Origin: Pelobates cultripes
Taxonomy: Eukaryota > Chordata > Amphibia > Anura > Pelobatidae
NCBI GenBank assembly: GCA_933207985.1
Contig: OW240912.1
Location: 108,485,665-108,549,664, forward strand
Length of the DNA stretch: 64,000 nt
Direction of reading: 5' to 3'
Part shown: piece by piece, positions 23,249 through 35,645 of the stretch
How the letters are laid out: the number at the start of each line of letters is the position of its first letter
Position numbering within the stretch: the first letter of the stretch is position 1
Made by a program: the position numbers and the translations under genes
Notes under the pieces: model-generated
Databases searched by the model: none
What the model saw: the letters and a program-made list of their open reading frames with translations, nothing else
What the model was told of the DNA's origin: nothing

Positions 23249-24632
23249 TACACACACAGCACTCCACACACACACACACACACACACACAGCACTCCTCA
23301 CACGCGCACACACAACAACTCAGACACACACAGAGCACCATTCACACACACAGGACCCCCAACACACACACAGCACCCCACACACACACACACACACACA
23401 CAGCACCCCCCCACACACACACACACTCAGCACCCGTACACACAAACACATACACTGCTGTGTATTCAGCAGTCTGTATGTATTCAGCATTCTGTATGTG
23501 TGTGTATTCAGCAGTCTGTGTGTGTGTTTGTGTGTGTGTTTTCAGCAGATGGTGTGTATGTATTCGGCAGTCTGTGTGTACTCAGCAGTCTGTCTATCTG
23601 TGTGTGTATTCAGCAGTCTGTGTGTGTATTCAGCAGTCTGTGTGTGTGTATTCAGCGGACTGTGTGTACGTATTCAGTAGTCTGTGTGTATCAGACATGT
23701 GCAATTCGTTTCAGTCCAAATTTAAATTCGTCCGAAATTCGGCAATTCAGACGCTTCCGAATTGCCTTAGTGCCAAATTTCGGAAATGCCGAACCGAACC
23801 GAATTTCTGAATTTCGGAAGTGCTGAAGTGCTTCAGATTTCTGGAAAGTGGCAAAACAGGAGAGGGAGGGAAAATTAAGGGAATGATGACAGGAATCTAA
23901 CCCTAACCCTAAGCTTACTCCTAGCCCTAAACCCACCTCTACCCCTAAACCGACACGTATCCCTAGTAGGGTTAGGTATAGGTTTTAGGGTAGAGGAAGG
24001 TTGGGGTTAGGGGTAGGGTTGGGTTTAAGGGTGGGGTTAGGGCTAGGAGTTAGGGGTAGGAGTTAGGGCTGGGGTAGGGTTAGGAGTTAGGGATGGGGTA
24101 GGGTAAGGGGTGGGGTAAGGAGTAGGGTTAGGGAACTGCTGAATTCCCAAAGTTCTCAAAGTCCCAAACTGCCGAAGTCCGTATTTCAGAAGTCCCGCAT
24201 TTCGGAAATGTCCCAAATTTCCAAAGTGCTGCATTTCCGAAGTGCCCAACCGAATTGCCAAAGTCCCGAATTTCAGAAGTCCGAACCAAATTTTTTGCCC
24301 ATGCACATCCCTAGTGTTTAGGTTTGTGTGTGTGTATTCAGCGGACTGTGTGTGTGTATTCAGCAGACTGTGTATATGTACTCAGCAGTCTGTGTGTGTA
24401 TTAAGCAGTCTGTGTGTGTGTGTGTATTCAGCAGTTGGTGTGTATTATTGTATGTATGCATTGCATTTTTTGGAGATACCATTAAATATAAGCTTGTGTG
24501 TGTATGGACTCAGCAGTCTGTGTGTAAGTGTATAAATCAGCCTTTGTGCATTCAGCAACGCCTGTGTGCATTCAGGAGTCTGTGTGCATTCAGAAATCTG
24601 TGTGTGTGTGTGTATTCAGTAGTCTATCAATA
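23249..24632. repeat. CA array and TATTCAGCAGTCTG minisatellite, interrupted
   Basis: (CA)n with CAGCAC spacers (23249-23455) passes into units of GTGTGTATTCAGCAGTCTGT (23457-23692) and continues after an insertion (24318-24632). The two halves are the same array, split by the element at 23693-24315. Confidence 0.8.
23693..24315. mobile_element. Palindromic element with degenerate telomeric repeats
   Basis: Ends ACATGTGCAATTCG and GCCCATGCACATCCCTA are imperfect inverted repeats, and the AATTTCGGAAGTGC words on both sides pair. The centre (23897-24130) contains CTAACCCTAACCCTAAGC followed by many GGTTAGGG and GGGTTAGG units, i.e. telomere-like repeats in head-to-head orientation. Confidence 0.65.
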
Positions 24633-25122
24633 ATTAAAATTTTAATTCCTGTGAGTTGTTGTGTAGGCAGGGCCCCAGTGCACTGCTTTGTCCAGGGGTG
24701 GGGGGGCGCATAATGTTGTTAAGATGGCACTGCTAAAAAGGCCTTCAAGAATCAAGAAAAAATGGGTAAAAATAAACTGTCTCCCTTAAAATTAAATGCC
24801 AGGTAATATGTCTTTAGGTAAAAGTGGTATCCACCAAATATTTATAATGCTTAGTTTGGAGTCCCTCAATATAGTGACGCCGTAACTAAACAATATAAAA
24901 ATAAGTGGAGTGCAAAACCTCAAAAATAGGTGCACCATACAATACAAATATCAAATTATATACTTTGGTAGGTTTTTTCAATTGCTCACGATTGGAATCA
25001 TCATAAAAAGGAAAAATAGATAGCATATAATAGTGCAATATGTATAGATAGGTTGGTAGTTGATAAATATGTATCAGTACAATGTATAACTAGTATACTT
25101 AAAGTATTAAAAAAGTTTATTC

Positions 25123-26709
25123 GAGGGGCGTGGCTAGACGAGCACCAGAGCGGACGCAAACCTCTGGAGCTCCGAGGCAGAGAGCTGAATATAGCTATAT
25201 ATTCGAAATATAGGAGCCCCACAGGCGACATCCCTACTCACCCTCCAACAGAGACTACTATGGGGCGCAAAAATAGGAAAAAACAGCCACCAGCGACCCC
25301 GAGAATGCCGGACATCAGGCTCTCCTTTGAGAGGCCTGCAGCCGCAACCGGGCTCCCGCCAAAATGGCGCCCGTGGCCCGGGCTGAAGAGGAGGCCTCGG
25401 AAGCATCCCAGGAGGAGGGAGACATATCCACCTTAACTGAACCAGGAGAAGACTACCCAGAAACGGACTCCGACGAGCACTCCTCCCCAGTGACTAAAGG
25501 AGACATTAAAAACCTCCTGCAAGGCATAAGGCAAGTCTGGAAATTGGACCTGAAAGAGGCCCAAGCAGACATAGGAGACCCCTCGCAAGAGGATCTCCGT
25601 AATAGAAAATAAAGAGCAGTCTTGGGAACACCAGATGCAGGACATCCACAACCAAATAGAGGACCTGGCCACAAAGGTGCAGAAACCGCACTGGAATCCC
25701 GCCACAGGCGCAAGAAAGGCTGCATGCGGGGAATCCAGGAAACAGTGAGTGAAGAAGCCCTGCTACCCTTCACCCAGAGACTGGTGGCTTTGATGGGTCT
25801 AAAGAGTAAAGATACCAAAGGGATGGTGGTCTCGGTATTCAGAGTACGCAAAGCGGCACCTCCAGGAGCACCGAGAGACACAAGAGTCATCACCAGAGAT
25901 ATTGCAGTGAGAACCACTATCCTCAACAAATCCAGAGAGATCAAGACGTCCCGGCTCGAGGGCTGCTGCGTGACAATCTATGGGGACCTTCCCTTCGAGG
26001 TGCTAGTGGCACCGGTAGCCAAGAGAGAGGCAGAGGCCCGATACCGCTGGGGAGAAGATGGAACACTGAACATCCAAAGGGGGAACGAGACACTTACCTT
26101 ATCGGCTGGGGAAGACCCCACGGCATTCTGGAAGACCATGAACATACCGGGCACAGAACCAAAAAATACTGGGGCCTGACCCTGAGCATGCCAATAAAGG
26201 TCAACGGAGAGCCTGCGGGCAGAGCAGCTCTATAACAAGGACTGATCCACTACTTGCCTAGCCCCATGCCAGGCTACATGCCTTACAGACCACACAAGAC
26301 TCACATAGCCAGCGAGAGAGACAGCCCCACACTATGACGTACTGGACGGCAAATCCATGACACTCAGTCCCTCGGACATATTACAAGACACACTACAAGA
26401 CGCAGAACCACATAGCCCTGACGCCAATCACCGACAACACAGACACAATGGCACCCACAGAGAATGAACCGCATGAGACTACACAAATAGACAACACATA
26501 ATAACTCACAGGAGACGAGAAAACACACCAGACTATAACAAGACCCAATTGAAGGCAACCTGTGTGACGTGTATGTAAGAGCAGCAGAACTCTAAACTAT
26601 ATGACCTATAGAAGAGGCAAAAGCATAATGCTTGCCTCCATGACATACTCTGTATCAGTTGTATTCTTTGATGCAAAATCCTCAATAAAATACAAATTAT
26701 AAAAAAAAC
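25123..26709 (+). mobile_element. ORF1-only LINE (HAL1-like)
   Basis: The 5' end GAGGGGCGTGGCTAG matches the starts of the other two LINEs, and the element ends CCTCAATAAAATACAAATT plus an A tail. Target duplication AAGTTTATTC lies at 25113-25122 and 26710-26719. At 1.59 kb it keeps 5' UTR, ORF1 and a short 3' region but has no endonuclease or reverse transcriptase sequence. Confidence 0.8.
25262..26179 (+). pseudogene. LINE ORF1, frameshifted
   Basis: Starts ATGGGGCGCAAAAATAGG and is spread over three frames: a basic N-terminus, an acidic region with SSPVTKGDIKNLLQGI (25364-25612), and a C-terminal part (25622-26179) with FRVRKAAPPGAPRDTRVIT, LNKSREIKTSR and YRWGEDGTLNIQRG. The last segment corresponds to the C-terminal RNA-binding domain of L1-type ORF1. 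Frameshifts near 25370 and 25615 prevent one continuous protein. The downstream 26180-26709 is 3' UTR-like, not ORF2. Confidence 0.7.
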
Positions 26710-27540
26710 AAGTTTATTCCATAGATTTATACATAACAAATACACATAGTGTATAGCCACTTACAAGATTGCACTTAATTAGCGTATGAGGGCTAAATGC
26801 ATCACAACTCACGAAAGCTTGTTTGTGTGTGGTCTTTCAGAGTAGGGTAGGTTGAGGCAGTGAATGCTCAATTGATGAAAGTCTCCTGTCCCCTTGCTCA
26901 GCACTGCAATACTTCCAGCAGCTCCGAAACGCTTGTTGCAATTGTAAGAGCCTACATAAGTATAATCTTTGATATTTGTACTGTATGGTGCACCTATTTC
27001 TGAGGTTTTGCACTCCACCTATTTTTATATTTTTACATTTCCTCTGTTACCTGCAGATAACTGTGCAGAAATTCAATTTAAATTTTGTTTTTGTTGCCCA
27101 ATACTTGAGAGTTATACACCAGAAATCATTTGTGTTTTATAAACCAAAACTCTTATTGTGTGCAGGATTAAATTCTTCCAGGAAAAAAGCGATCTTTGCC
27201 TTTATTTGAAATGTGATAATGAACACAATTTAGTGCCAACCAATCATAAGTCAGCCGTTGATCTAGGTACTTTCCAACTTGTTGAACTTTGTTATCACAC
27301 AGATGTAGTTGAACTAGAAACGGATTTATAAAAATAGTTTACTCTGTAATACAGAAGTGTATCTATAAATGAAACATTTAATAGTGATACAGTAGTCAAT
27401 ATGTTTACGAATGCAGAGCTCAGCCAGGAACTGAAACAGAGCCCAGCCATCAGGAACTAAAACAATACAAAACCCAAACAGTGCAGCGCTTATATTAAAG
27501 TGACCCAAATATAATACAAACATATGGAAATATACCTTAA

Positions 27541-28000
27541 AGGGATACTGTAGTCACTATAACCACTTTGTCTCTTTGAATTGGTTATAGTGCCTGGAGT
27601 GCCCTGGCACTGTCCCTCCATTCAGTGTTGCACCATGTTTGTGCAGTATGCCACAAAATAAGAGTCCTTGGCCACCCACAGTCCGGCCCCTTCTGTATGT
27701 GTAGCTAAGGCAGAGATTACACACTTCCTTGTTGTCATACCCATTGGAGCTCTGACAGGTTAAAAACGCAGTCAGCTGACACTCTCAGCCAATCACAGCT
27801 GCCCATTGCTGTCCAGGGTAATACTTCCTTATTAGCCAAAGCAGCACAGAGGGGATGGACTGCCGTGGTCTCTTGTTTAGCATTAAAACATCACAACATT
27901 AAAAACAGTTTAATGCTGAAAGAAATGATGGCACCAGGGGACTCCATACACTATAACCAGCTTAATGAGATGAAGCAGATACAGTGCCTACTGTGTCCCT
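27541..28000. mobile_element. TTAA-flanked MITE (piggyBac-like)
   Basis: Ends AAGGGATACTGTAG and CTACTGTGTCCCTT are rough inverted repeats flanked by TTAA at 27537-27540 and 28001-28004. TTAA is the piggyBac target, and a piggyBac-like transposase fragment occurs at 63540-63895. Related copies or ends occur near 6593, 30594-30676, 49164 and 53815. Confidence 0.7.
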
Positions 28001-28255
28001 TTAATATACCATTGAATAATACTATGAATACAGACCAGGTGTGTGTCATTTTGTGTATACTGTGTTTGTGCAGCAATATGTCTATACTGTCTCTGAATGT
28101 GGAGGGTGCGGGTCATTATGGGTATGAAGTAATGAGTGTGCCTGCCATGCTGAGGCAGCTCTCTAATTAGGTGACAACGACAAAGTAAGTGTCTCATGAG
28201 CTCTGGCCTGAGCATTGCTGCGGTTTATCACAGCTACCCTCTGACACTTCAAGTG

Positions 28256-29970
28256 CAGGACCGCCATCAGGGGGTGAAAACCATGACCCGGGACCACGTG
28301 TAGCGGAGGAACTCCACACACTTAGGACCACCCGATGGGCCCTATATCTTCAGGGGCTTGTCAGCACTGTGGCCATGTAATATCGGCCGTGTAATATATA
28401 AAAAAAATATATATTATTAAAAAATATATTTGTATATATTTTTATTTTTTTTAAAGTGCAGTACCGCAAGTGCTGCTGAGAGGAAGTGATGGTTGTTTAC
28501 TTCCTACCATTTCACTCCGCACGGGAGGAGAGACAGCATGGAGGCCTTGAAGAGGAAGAGCCACGCTGACTCCCACTAGCCCCAGCCACCCTCCTGCAAG
28601 GAAAAGTTAAGAAACAGGAGGGTGGTTGAAAAATTAGATGTGTGTGTCAGTGTGTATGTCTGTCAGTATGTATGTCTGTATGTCACTATGCATGTCAGTA
28701 TGAATATATGTCAGTATGAATGCATGTATGTATGAATGTATGTCTGTATGTCAGTATGTATGAATGTATGTCTGTATGTCAGTATGTATGAATGTATGTC
28801 TGTCAGTATGTGTGTATGTCAGTATGTCTGTATGTATGTCAGTGTCTGTATGTAGGTCAGTATGTATGTATATGTGTCTGTATGTCCTTATGTGTGTGTG
28901 TGTGTGTGTCTGTATGTATGTGTCTGTGTTTTATTATTTATGTCTGTGTGTCTATATATGTGTATATGTCCCAGTATGTGTGTGTCAGTATGCATGCCTA
29001 TATGTATGTATGTCTATCTGTTTCAGTATGTGTATCTGTTAGTATGTATGTGTGTGTGTCAGTATGTGTCTGTGTCCTTTTGTATCAGTGCGTGTTTTTG
29101 ATGGTGTTTGTATTCCTGTGGGCGAGATTTGGAGGCTGGCCTCCGGGGGCCCAGAACCTGAGCTGAGTTAGGGGCCCCAAAATTTCTGGTAGCGGCCCAG
29201 GAGGCAACTATGTCATGTTCAGCAACTCTGCACCCGCCCGCACTTCAAGTGCAGGAGCTTGCGAGGCAACTAGGGCCGCCATCAGCGGGTGACAACCATG
29301 ACCCGGGCCCCACGTGTAGCGGAGGAACTGCCGCCGGTGCAGTTGCACCAGGGCCCGTACGCTGATGGGGCCCATCGGGTGGCCCACGCACTTAGGGCCA
29401 CCCAATGGGCCCTATATCTTCAGGTGCCCGGTCAGCGCTGCTGCCGGGCACCTGGGAGGAAGTGATGGCTGTTCACTTCCTACCAGCTCACTCCGCACGG
29501 GAGGAGAGACAGCATGGAGGTCTTGAAGAGGGAAAGCCCTGCTGACTCCCATTATCCCCAGCCACCCTCCTGCAAGGAAAAGGTAAGAAACAGGAGGGTG
29601 GCTGAAAAATTAGATGTGTGTGTCAGTGTGTATGTCTGTCAGTATGTATGTCTGTATGTCAGTATGCATGTATGTCAGTGTGCATGAATGTCAGTGTGCA
29701 TGTATGACAGTATGTATGTCTGTATGACAGTATGTGTGTCTGTATGAATGCATGTCTGTCTGAATGTATGTCAGTATGTATGTATGAATATATGTCTGTA
29801 TGTATGCGTCTGTATGTATGTCCTTATGCGTGTGTGTCTGTGTGTGTGGGTGTGGGATTTGGACCTCCAGGGGCCCAGAACCTGAGCTGAGTTAGGGGCC
29901 CCAAAATTTCTGGTGGCGGTCCTGGAGGCAACTATCTCATGTTCTGCAACTCTGCACCCGGCGGAGTTGC
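28256..29970. repeat. Two direct copies of a hAT-like block with TATG arrays
   Basis: CCGCCATCAGGGGGTGAAAA at 28261 and CCGCCATCAGCGGGTGACAA at 29277 start two related blocks. Each contains GGGCCCTATATCTTCAGG, GGAAGTGATGG...TTCACTCCGCACGGGAGG, a TATGTCAGTATG array (28645-29100 and 29615-29850) and GGGGCCCCAAAATTTCTGG. The start resembles the terminus of the element at 30320-32096. The frames reading CVSVCM are translated microsatellite. Confidence 0.7.
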
Positions 29971-31095
29971 ATACTGCATAGCTAGCCCACTGGAAATCAA
30001 GGGACACCACTAGATCACCAGGGAATCGATTACTGTCCCCGCTTCCTGCCCAAAGAGGGGGGCAAATATATATTTTTTTTATAAAGCTACTACAGTGTGG
30101 AGATAGTAATCAATATAGTGGTGAGAGCAAACAAAAAAGATTTGTTTTACCACATGTAGTACATTCAAATCTGTAAAAGACATGAAAAAAGACCATAGGA
30201 TAATACAGTAAAACACCAATATTTATAAAGCCCAACTTGGCCTCACTCACATGGTGCTGAGCCACTCAAAATAGCTGGCTCACACTTTGAAGCTTTTCAA
30301 CAAAAGGATAACGTGGATGCAGGGCTGCCATCAGAAATTGTGGGGCCCCTGACACAGCTCAAGGTCTGGGCCCCCCGGTGCCTGCACCCGAGTCCGCCCA
30401 AAGTGCTGCAGCCTCCCCCCCCCCCACGAGTCCGCCCACAGGAATGCAGTGTCTGCAGGGCCGGTGCAAGGATTTTTGCCGCCCTAGGCAAAAGTAAAGT
30501 TTGCCGCCCCCCCATGTGACATCACAATGCCCCACCCATATGATCTGCCATGTTAACTAACACCAGTGCTGCAGTGCCGCCGTGTTTACATTAAAAGGCC
30601 TGCAGGGACAGGCTAGACACCAGAACCACTACATTAAGCTGTAGTGGTTCTGGGGACTATAGTGTCCCTTTAATGTGAGGTAAATTAGAGATTAGTGCCA
30701 CAAATAATATACTAGATTGCCTACTTACAACCAGATGAGGATGATGATGGGCTCTAGCTCCCGTCTGGCTCCACTGATCTGGTGTAGAACAGGCTCTCTG
30801 GAGGCGGTTTGTAACTGTGGTCACAAAAATCAATGTTCTGGGATCAACGGGAAGCAGCTCCATTTTTTTGAGGGCCCTTTACACAGCTCAATGTCTGGGT
30901 CCCAGGATCCACCTCCATGTTCCACCAATGAGTTTGTTCACAGGGGGTGGAGTGTGTGTGGGGGGGATGTCCTGATGTGTGTAAGGAATGCATTGTGTGA
31001 ATCTGTGTTTGTATGTGTAAGGGTTGCATTGTGTGTTGCTGTGTGTAAGGGATGCATTGCTTGTGTATGTGTGTCTGTGTGTAATGCATTGTTTG

Positions 31096-31690
31096 TTTTT
31101 CTCCCCCACCTCAAAATTTCCTTCCTCTCCCTCAAAATTTCCTTCCTCTCCCCCTCCCTTAAATTTCCTTCCTCTCCCCCCTCCCTCAAATTTCCTTCCT
31201 CCCCCTCTCCCCCTCAAATTTCCTTCCTCCCCCTCTCCCCCTCAAATTTCCTATCTCTCCCTCCCTTCCTTAAATTTCTTTCCTCCCCCTCCCAACCTTA
31301 AATTTCTTTCCCCCCCCTCCCTCCTTCCTTAAATTTATTTCCCCCCTCCCTCAAATTTCCTCCCCCTCCCTCCCTTAAATGTATTTCCTCCCCTCCCTCC
31401 CTTCCTTAGAATTTATTCCCCTCCTTCCTTCCTTAAGTTTCTTTCCTCCCCCTCCCTCCTTCCTTGATTTCTTTCCTCCCCTCCCTCCTTCCCTTAAGTT
31501 TAATTTCCCCCCTTCTTTATTTCCCCCCTCCCTCAAATTTCCTCCCCTCCTTCCTTAAATTTGTTCCCCCCCTCCCTCCGATTTCCTCCCCCTCCCTTAG
31601 AGATTTGTTCCTCCCCCTCCCTCCCTTATAAATTTATTTCCTCCCCCCCTCCTCCCTTAAATTTCTTTCCTCCCCCTACCCTCCCTCTGA
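31096..31690. repeat. Polypyrimidine minisatellite
   Basis: About 600 bp of CCCTCCCTCAAATTTCCTTC-type units, 25-35 bp each. The open frames across it are repeat-derived. Confidence 0.9.
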
Positions 31691-31885
31691 CAGCCAGCCG
31701 GCCGGCGCGCGTGGGAGCACTCTCCTCTGAGTGCTTCCTCTTCAGCTCCCTCGCGCGCCGCGTACTAATGCCGGCGCCGGAAGATGACGTCATTTTCCGG
31801 CTCCGGCATCAGTACGGCGCGCGAGGGAGCTGAAGAGGAAGCACTCAGAGGAGAGTGCTCCCTCGCGCGCCGGCCGGCTGTCAGA
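31690..31885. repeat. GC-rich hairpin cassette with TGACGTCA apex
   Basis: Arms built from GCGCGTGGGAGCACTCTCCT and its complement flank GGAAGATGACGTCATTTTCC. TGACGTCA at 31785-31792 is a perfect CRE-type octamer. Same module as 20216-20440. Confidence 0.8.
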
Positions 31886-32187
31886 GCCAGCCTCTGGGGG
31901 GCCCTGAGGTGACTGGCTGCTGGGCCCCCCAGGAGAAGAGGCTGGCCCAGTGGGTACATACCGGGGTCGCAGGGCCTCCTGCGACCCGTAAGTACCCACT
32001 GAATGTGGGGCCCGGACGACCTTAGCAGTCCGGGCCCCCCAGGACCGCCGGGCCCATGACAACCGTTGCGGTTGTCATGCCCTGATGGCGGCCCTGCGTG
32101 GATGTTCTCTGGAACCTGTTAAGTGCAGCATTCAACCAGGTTTTCAACACCTTTCAAGCTCTATATACTCCAGCAGGCAAGCTGAAT

Positions 32188-32315
32188 CAGGGATAACAAT
32201 TTATTGAAGCTTTAAAATACACTTGATTCCAAACATAAAATTTAAAACCATATAGTTTTTAAATGTTATATTTGGAATCAAGTGTATTTTAAAGCTTCAA
32301 TACATTTTTATCCCG
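32188..32315. repeat. Palindromic MITE, ~125 bp
   Basis: GGGATAACAATTTATTGAAG with CTTTAAAATACACTTGATTCC pairs with the complement ending TTTTTATCCC across a short centre. Arms are about 55 bp and closely matched. Confidence 0.75.
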
Positions 32316-34980
32316 GTCACATTAATCCCGCTTACTCCTGTCACACTCACCTCCCCCAGACCTGTCACATTCCCTCCCCCAACCATGCCATATTCATTCC
32401 TGTAACACTCCCAGCAACACTCTGCCCCCTAACCATTCGCTGTTTTCACTTTTTTCCTGCTAGTGTCTTCTTAAGTGCTAACATCTGCAAAACCTGTCAT
32501 GGGGACCACTAGTCACCCACAGGAATGGAAACGTTATAGGTCAGGGCATCTCCGGAGACCTTTAGGGCCATGCATATTAGGGGTTAATGTGAAGGGGAAG
32601 GAAGAGGGGGTGAAAAATGCATCTTTGCTGGTGTAGCCAAAAATCCTTCCTTGCACCGGCTCTGTATTTAAAAGAATATGTTTGCATTTAGCCATGGTAT
32701 TCTGGTTTACTACTTGAAATGTAACTAGTTGAAGACATTATAATTTTTTGTCCATGAGCAGCATGTCCGTTCATGTCCGGACAGTTTTAAAAAAACATTT
32801 GCAGGTTTCCAGTGTTTTTGTGCAGATGTTGTTGTGTATATTGGTGTAATCTTGGTTACTAACCTTGTCTTTGCCACTTTAATAAGATTCTTAAATCTCT
32901 AAAAAATGCTATTTTGCATTATCAATGTTTAGTGCAGCATCCTAATTAATTACAGTGCTTTGGACCGTGATGTAGGGGTTATCTCCGGGACACCAGCACA
33001 TATTACCATATTTCCAAATGAAACTTGGGGTTAGCGGGACAATCCATACCCCTAAAGCACTCTAGCTTGCTGACATGTTTTATGCATGAAGAGTGTGTCC
33101 ACTTTATTTCGTTTTACAAAAAGTGCAGATTTCAATAGGAACTGGCACTTTTATAAATTAAACTGGTTGCATCCATCCAGCTGTCAATCAAACAGGTCTA
33201 GTTACTTCCTGGTTTGGTTAGCTCAGTGGAGCTAAACTCAGTAGTCAGACAATTGCCTAGAGCACCTGCCTTGCACAGACGACTTTTCATTGAGCTGCAT
33301 TGGGAGGTCTGTGATTGGACAGCCACAGAAAGTCTAAGCTAGGGAAGAAGAAGAATACAAAAATAAATGTCCTGCGCTCACTCCCATCACTCCTGGACGG
33401 CAGCAACGACCACAGTACACATCAGCTCCAATACATATAGTAAAAATCAAAGAAAAAAGTTACCTGCACTCTCTCCTTAATCAATGGCCACTAGAGAGAA
33501 TGCCCGCCTGCCAACGTCAAGGCAGACCTCCCTAGATGCGTCCTACTCTGACCCTTCACCTTGCTTCCTTGAGCCTCTGGCAAAGATATCTCTAAAGAGA
33601 CAGAAAGGGGTATTTTTTATATGCATCCCTATATACTTATTAACCCTTAATAGGGAACACATGGTATGGACGGCAGCATTGTAACCTAACTGTGTGATAC
33701 AAAACAAGTCTTGCAACGGTTTCAGACAAGAGATCTGCAGCAATGCAAATTTTTTTAATTATTTGCATTCATGCTTTCATTGCAGTATATCTACTAAACG
33801 GTGATTTTTATTTATATTCATCGGGGCAATGGATTGTCCATTTAAACTGAGCACTGAAGTGTAAATCATGTAAACAAAAATGTTCTTAGTATGCAACAAA
33901 TTAACCACTAGAGGTCATTGTTTAGCAATATTTTATACACTGTGTAAGGAAGTATACACAGGTCTCATTTACATCAGTTGTATGAATTAAGTGTCTACAA
34001 ACCAAAACTCACCTTTTGTCCTCTCTCAAAAAACTAGGGTCACTACTAGTTTTCTCATGTCTATATGCTGATAGACAGCATATAAAAAGTGGTACCCAGC
34101 ACTATGTAACAGTCATATGCTGAAGGATGGATCAAGCTAGTTTATATGGGATTCTTCACTGTGACAAACGTGCAGTACTGCTTATATATCCATCCTGTAG
34201 AAGTGAATATGCGTCTAGGTAAACATGGTGATTCGTACAGTCATATTATTATATGTTCTCATATTTGTAGCAATTTCCATGTGGACTTTAACACGGTTAT
34301 AAATATTTTATGTACAAGTTGTCAAGGAAGAGTATTAATGGAAAAATACCAAAATTATTTATTGAACTTACAGTAAGACAAAAAATTGCAAAACCTGTGA
34401 TATTTAACCATTAATCATTTACAAGCAACAAAAGATTGGCTAAGTGATAAAGTCCTGTGAAATTATTAGTACTACAAATCCGCAGCAAATAAAAATGAAA
34501 AATTCAGGTTAAAATATCTGATAAAATCCCTACAAGCACCCCATGTTACTTCTTTTATACCATCCCTCTTGCATTATTGACCATCTCTGTAACATTGGCA
34601 GTGCTAATATTGTAACCATATTACAATCTTAAACATCATCCATTAGTTATCCACCCACTCACCCCCTCTGTGTTCTTAAACCAATGATTAATCAGCATAA
34701 CAGTAACTAGTTTTCAATTAATAGAAAACTTACTTCTAAAAGTCGAAGAAAAAAACAAAACGTATAATAAGAAACAACCAACTCAATGTTTAGGTGATGT
34801 GCCCCACCACCTAAAATATGCAAGCTAGAGTGCATTGAAACAAAATTACACCTACTCCTCAAAGGAGTATAAGGGGTTGATACCATATGAAAAAAGAAAA
34901 AGAAAGAAACCACAATGGTATGATATTGTACCAATTATAGAATATAAAAGCAACACCTATATTGGAAACTCACCTTTATT
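32316..34980. other. Intergenic DNA, old repeats only
   Basis: A hAT-like right end CCTTGCACCGGCTCTG near 32650 pairs in sequence with the piece at 30459 but has no matching target duplication. Beyond that the sequence is AT-rich and I recognise no gene or complete repeat. Confidence 0.4.
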
Positions 34981-34987
34981 TTACATA

Positions 34988-35150
34988 CAGGTGATACTTG
35001 AAAAATTAGAATATTATGCAAAAGTTCATTTATTTCAGTAATGCAACGTAAAAGGGGAAACTAATATATGAGATAGACGCATTACATGCAAAGCAAGATA
35101 GTTCAAGCCGTGATGTGTCATAAGTGCGATGATTATGGCTTATGGGTATT
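34988..35150. repeat. DNA-transposon terminal fragment
   Basis: AGGTGATACTTGAAAAATTAG followed by GCAAAAGTTCATTTATTTCAG matches my memory of a widespread vertebrate DNA-transposon end. It breaks off where retroviral sequence begins. Confidence 0.4.
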
Positions 35151-35154
35151 GGGA

Positions 35155-35360
35155 CAATTAAAATCGAATACTTTCTTTTTGGCAACTGTCCAATTTTCAG
35201 TTCTACCCAGGTCTGGACTGCTTATGTCCTCTTACCTCCCAGACCTGTGATTACATAGGGTAACCCAGCAAATTTCTTAGGGTTACCATGAATTAAAGTG
35301 GCCTCTGCTCCAGTGTCAACAAGGGCAGTAACCCTTTCAATTTTTCCAGTAAATTTCAAC
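35155..35360 (-). pseudogene. Endogenous retrovirus protease fragment
   Basis: On the minus strand the frame shows an LVDTGAEATLIHG motif, the active-site loop of retroviral aspartic proteases (Asp-Thr-Gly codons at 35309-35317), followed by a glycine-rich stretch with a stop soon after. The fragment is short and interrupted. The protease would process Gag-Pol; this copy cannot act alone. Genus is not resolvable, though the motif resembles fish and amphibian epsilon-like elements. Confidence 0.65.
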
Positions 35361-35420
35361 TTTTACATGGGGTCTATGGTCTTTTACTGAAAAGTCAATC
35401 ACTGGAGCCTGCTTCACTAG

Positions 35421-35645
35421 TCAATTCCTATAGTCTAGGTCTGTGAAATCCAGATCGGGCAATTCCCTGTGTGCATACTCGTCAAGTGTTTTAAGTATTA
35501 CCCAACCTCGTTTCTGCCAATTATCTTTGGGAATCTTTTTCAGACAAGCAAGAAGGTTAGTAGGCATGTCAATTTCACTTTTTTCACATTCATAATCACA
35601 TTTACCACCTGAACAATTCACTGGCAATGGATGCATATGGCTCAT
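35421..35645 (-). pseudogene. Endogenous retrovirus gag-pro spacer fragment
   Basis: A 74-codon minus-strand frame lies immediately upstream (in transcription sense) of the protease motif. It contains WVILKTLDEYAHRELPD and a small cysteine cluster but no clear CCHC knuckle. Position suggests the gag-pro junction; I do not recognise the family. Sequence from 35660 to 36547 is probably decayed internal retroviral DNA. Confidence 0.4.

Larger units (their letters stand above)
24893..27040. mobile_element. Inverted-repeat element split by a LINE
   Basis: The left arm has GTGGAGTGCAAAACCTCAAA and AATAGGTGCACCATAC (24905-24945). The right arm 26975-27030 carries the complement (GGTGCACC, GAGGTTTTGCACTCCAC). 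Removing the LINE at 25123-26709 leaves a ~550-bp non-autonomous element. Confidence 0.7.
30320..32096. mobile_element. hAT-like transposon with 8-bp duplication
   Basis: CAGGGCTGCCATCAG and CTGATGGCGGCCCTG are the inverted ends. CGTGGATG at 30312-30319 and 32097-32104 is a perfect 8-bp duplication. The interior holds a fragment with GCAGGGCCGGTGCAAGG (30459), a TTAA MITE half (30594-30676), a polypyrimidine tract (31096-31690) and a GC-rich hairpin. No transposase is present. Confidence 0.85.

Noticed and set aside
23138..23826. Thr/His-rich frames of 180-217 codons
   Set aside because: Encoded by (CA)n and ATTCAGCAGTCTG repeats, open in all three frames.
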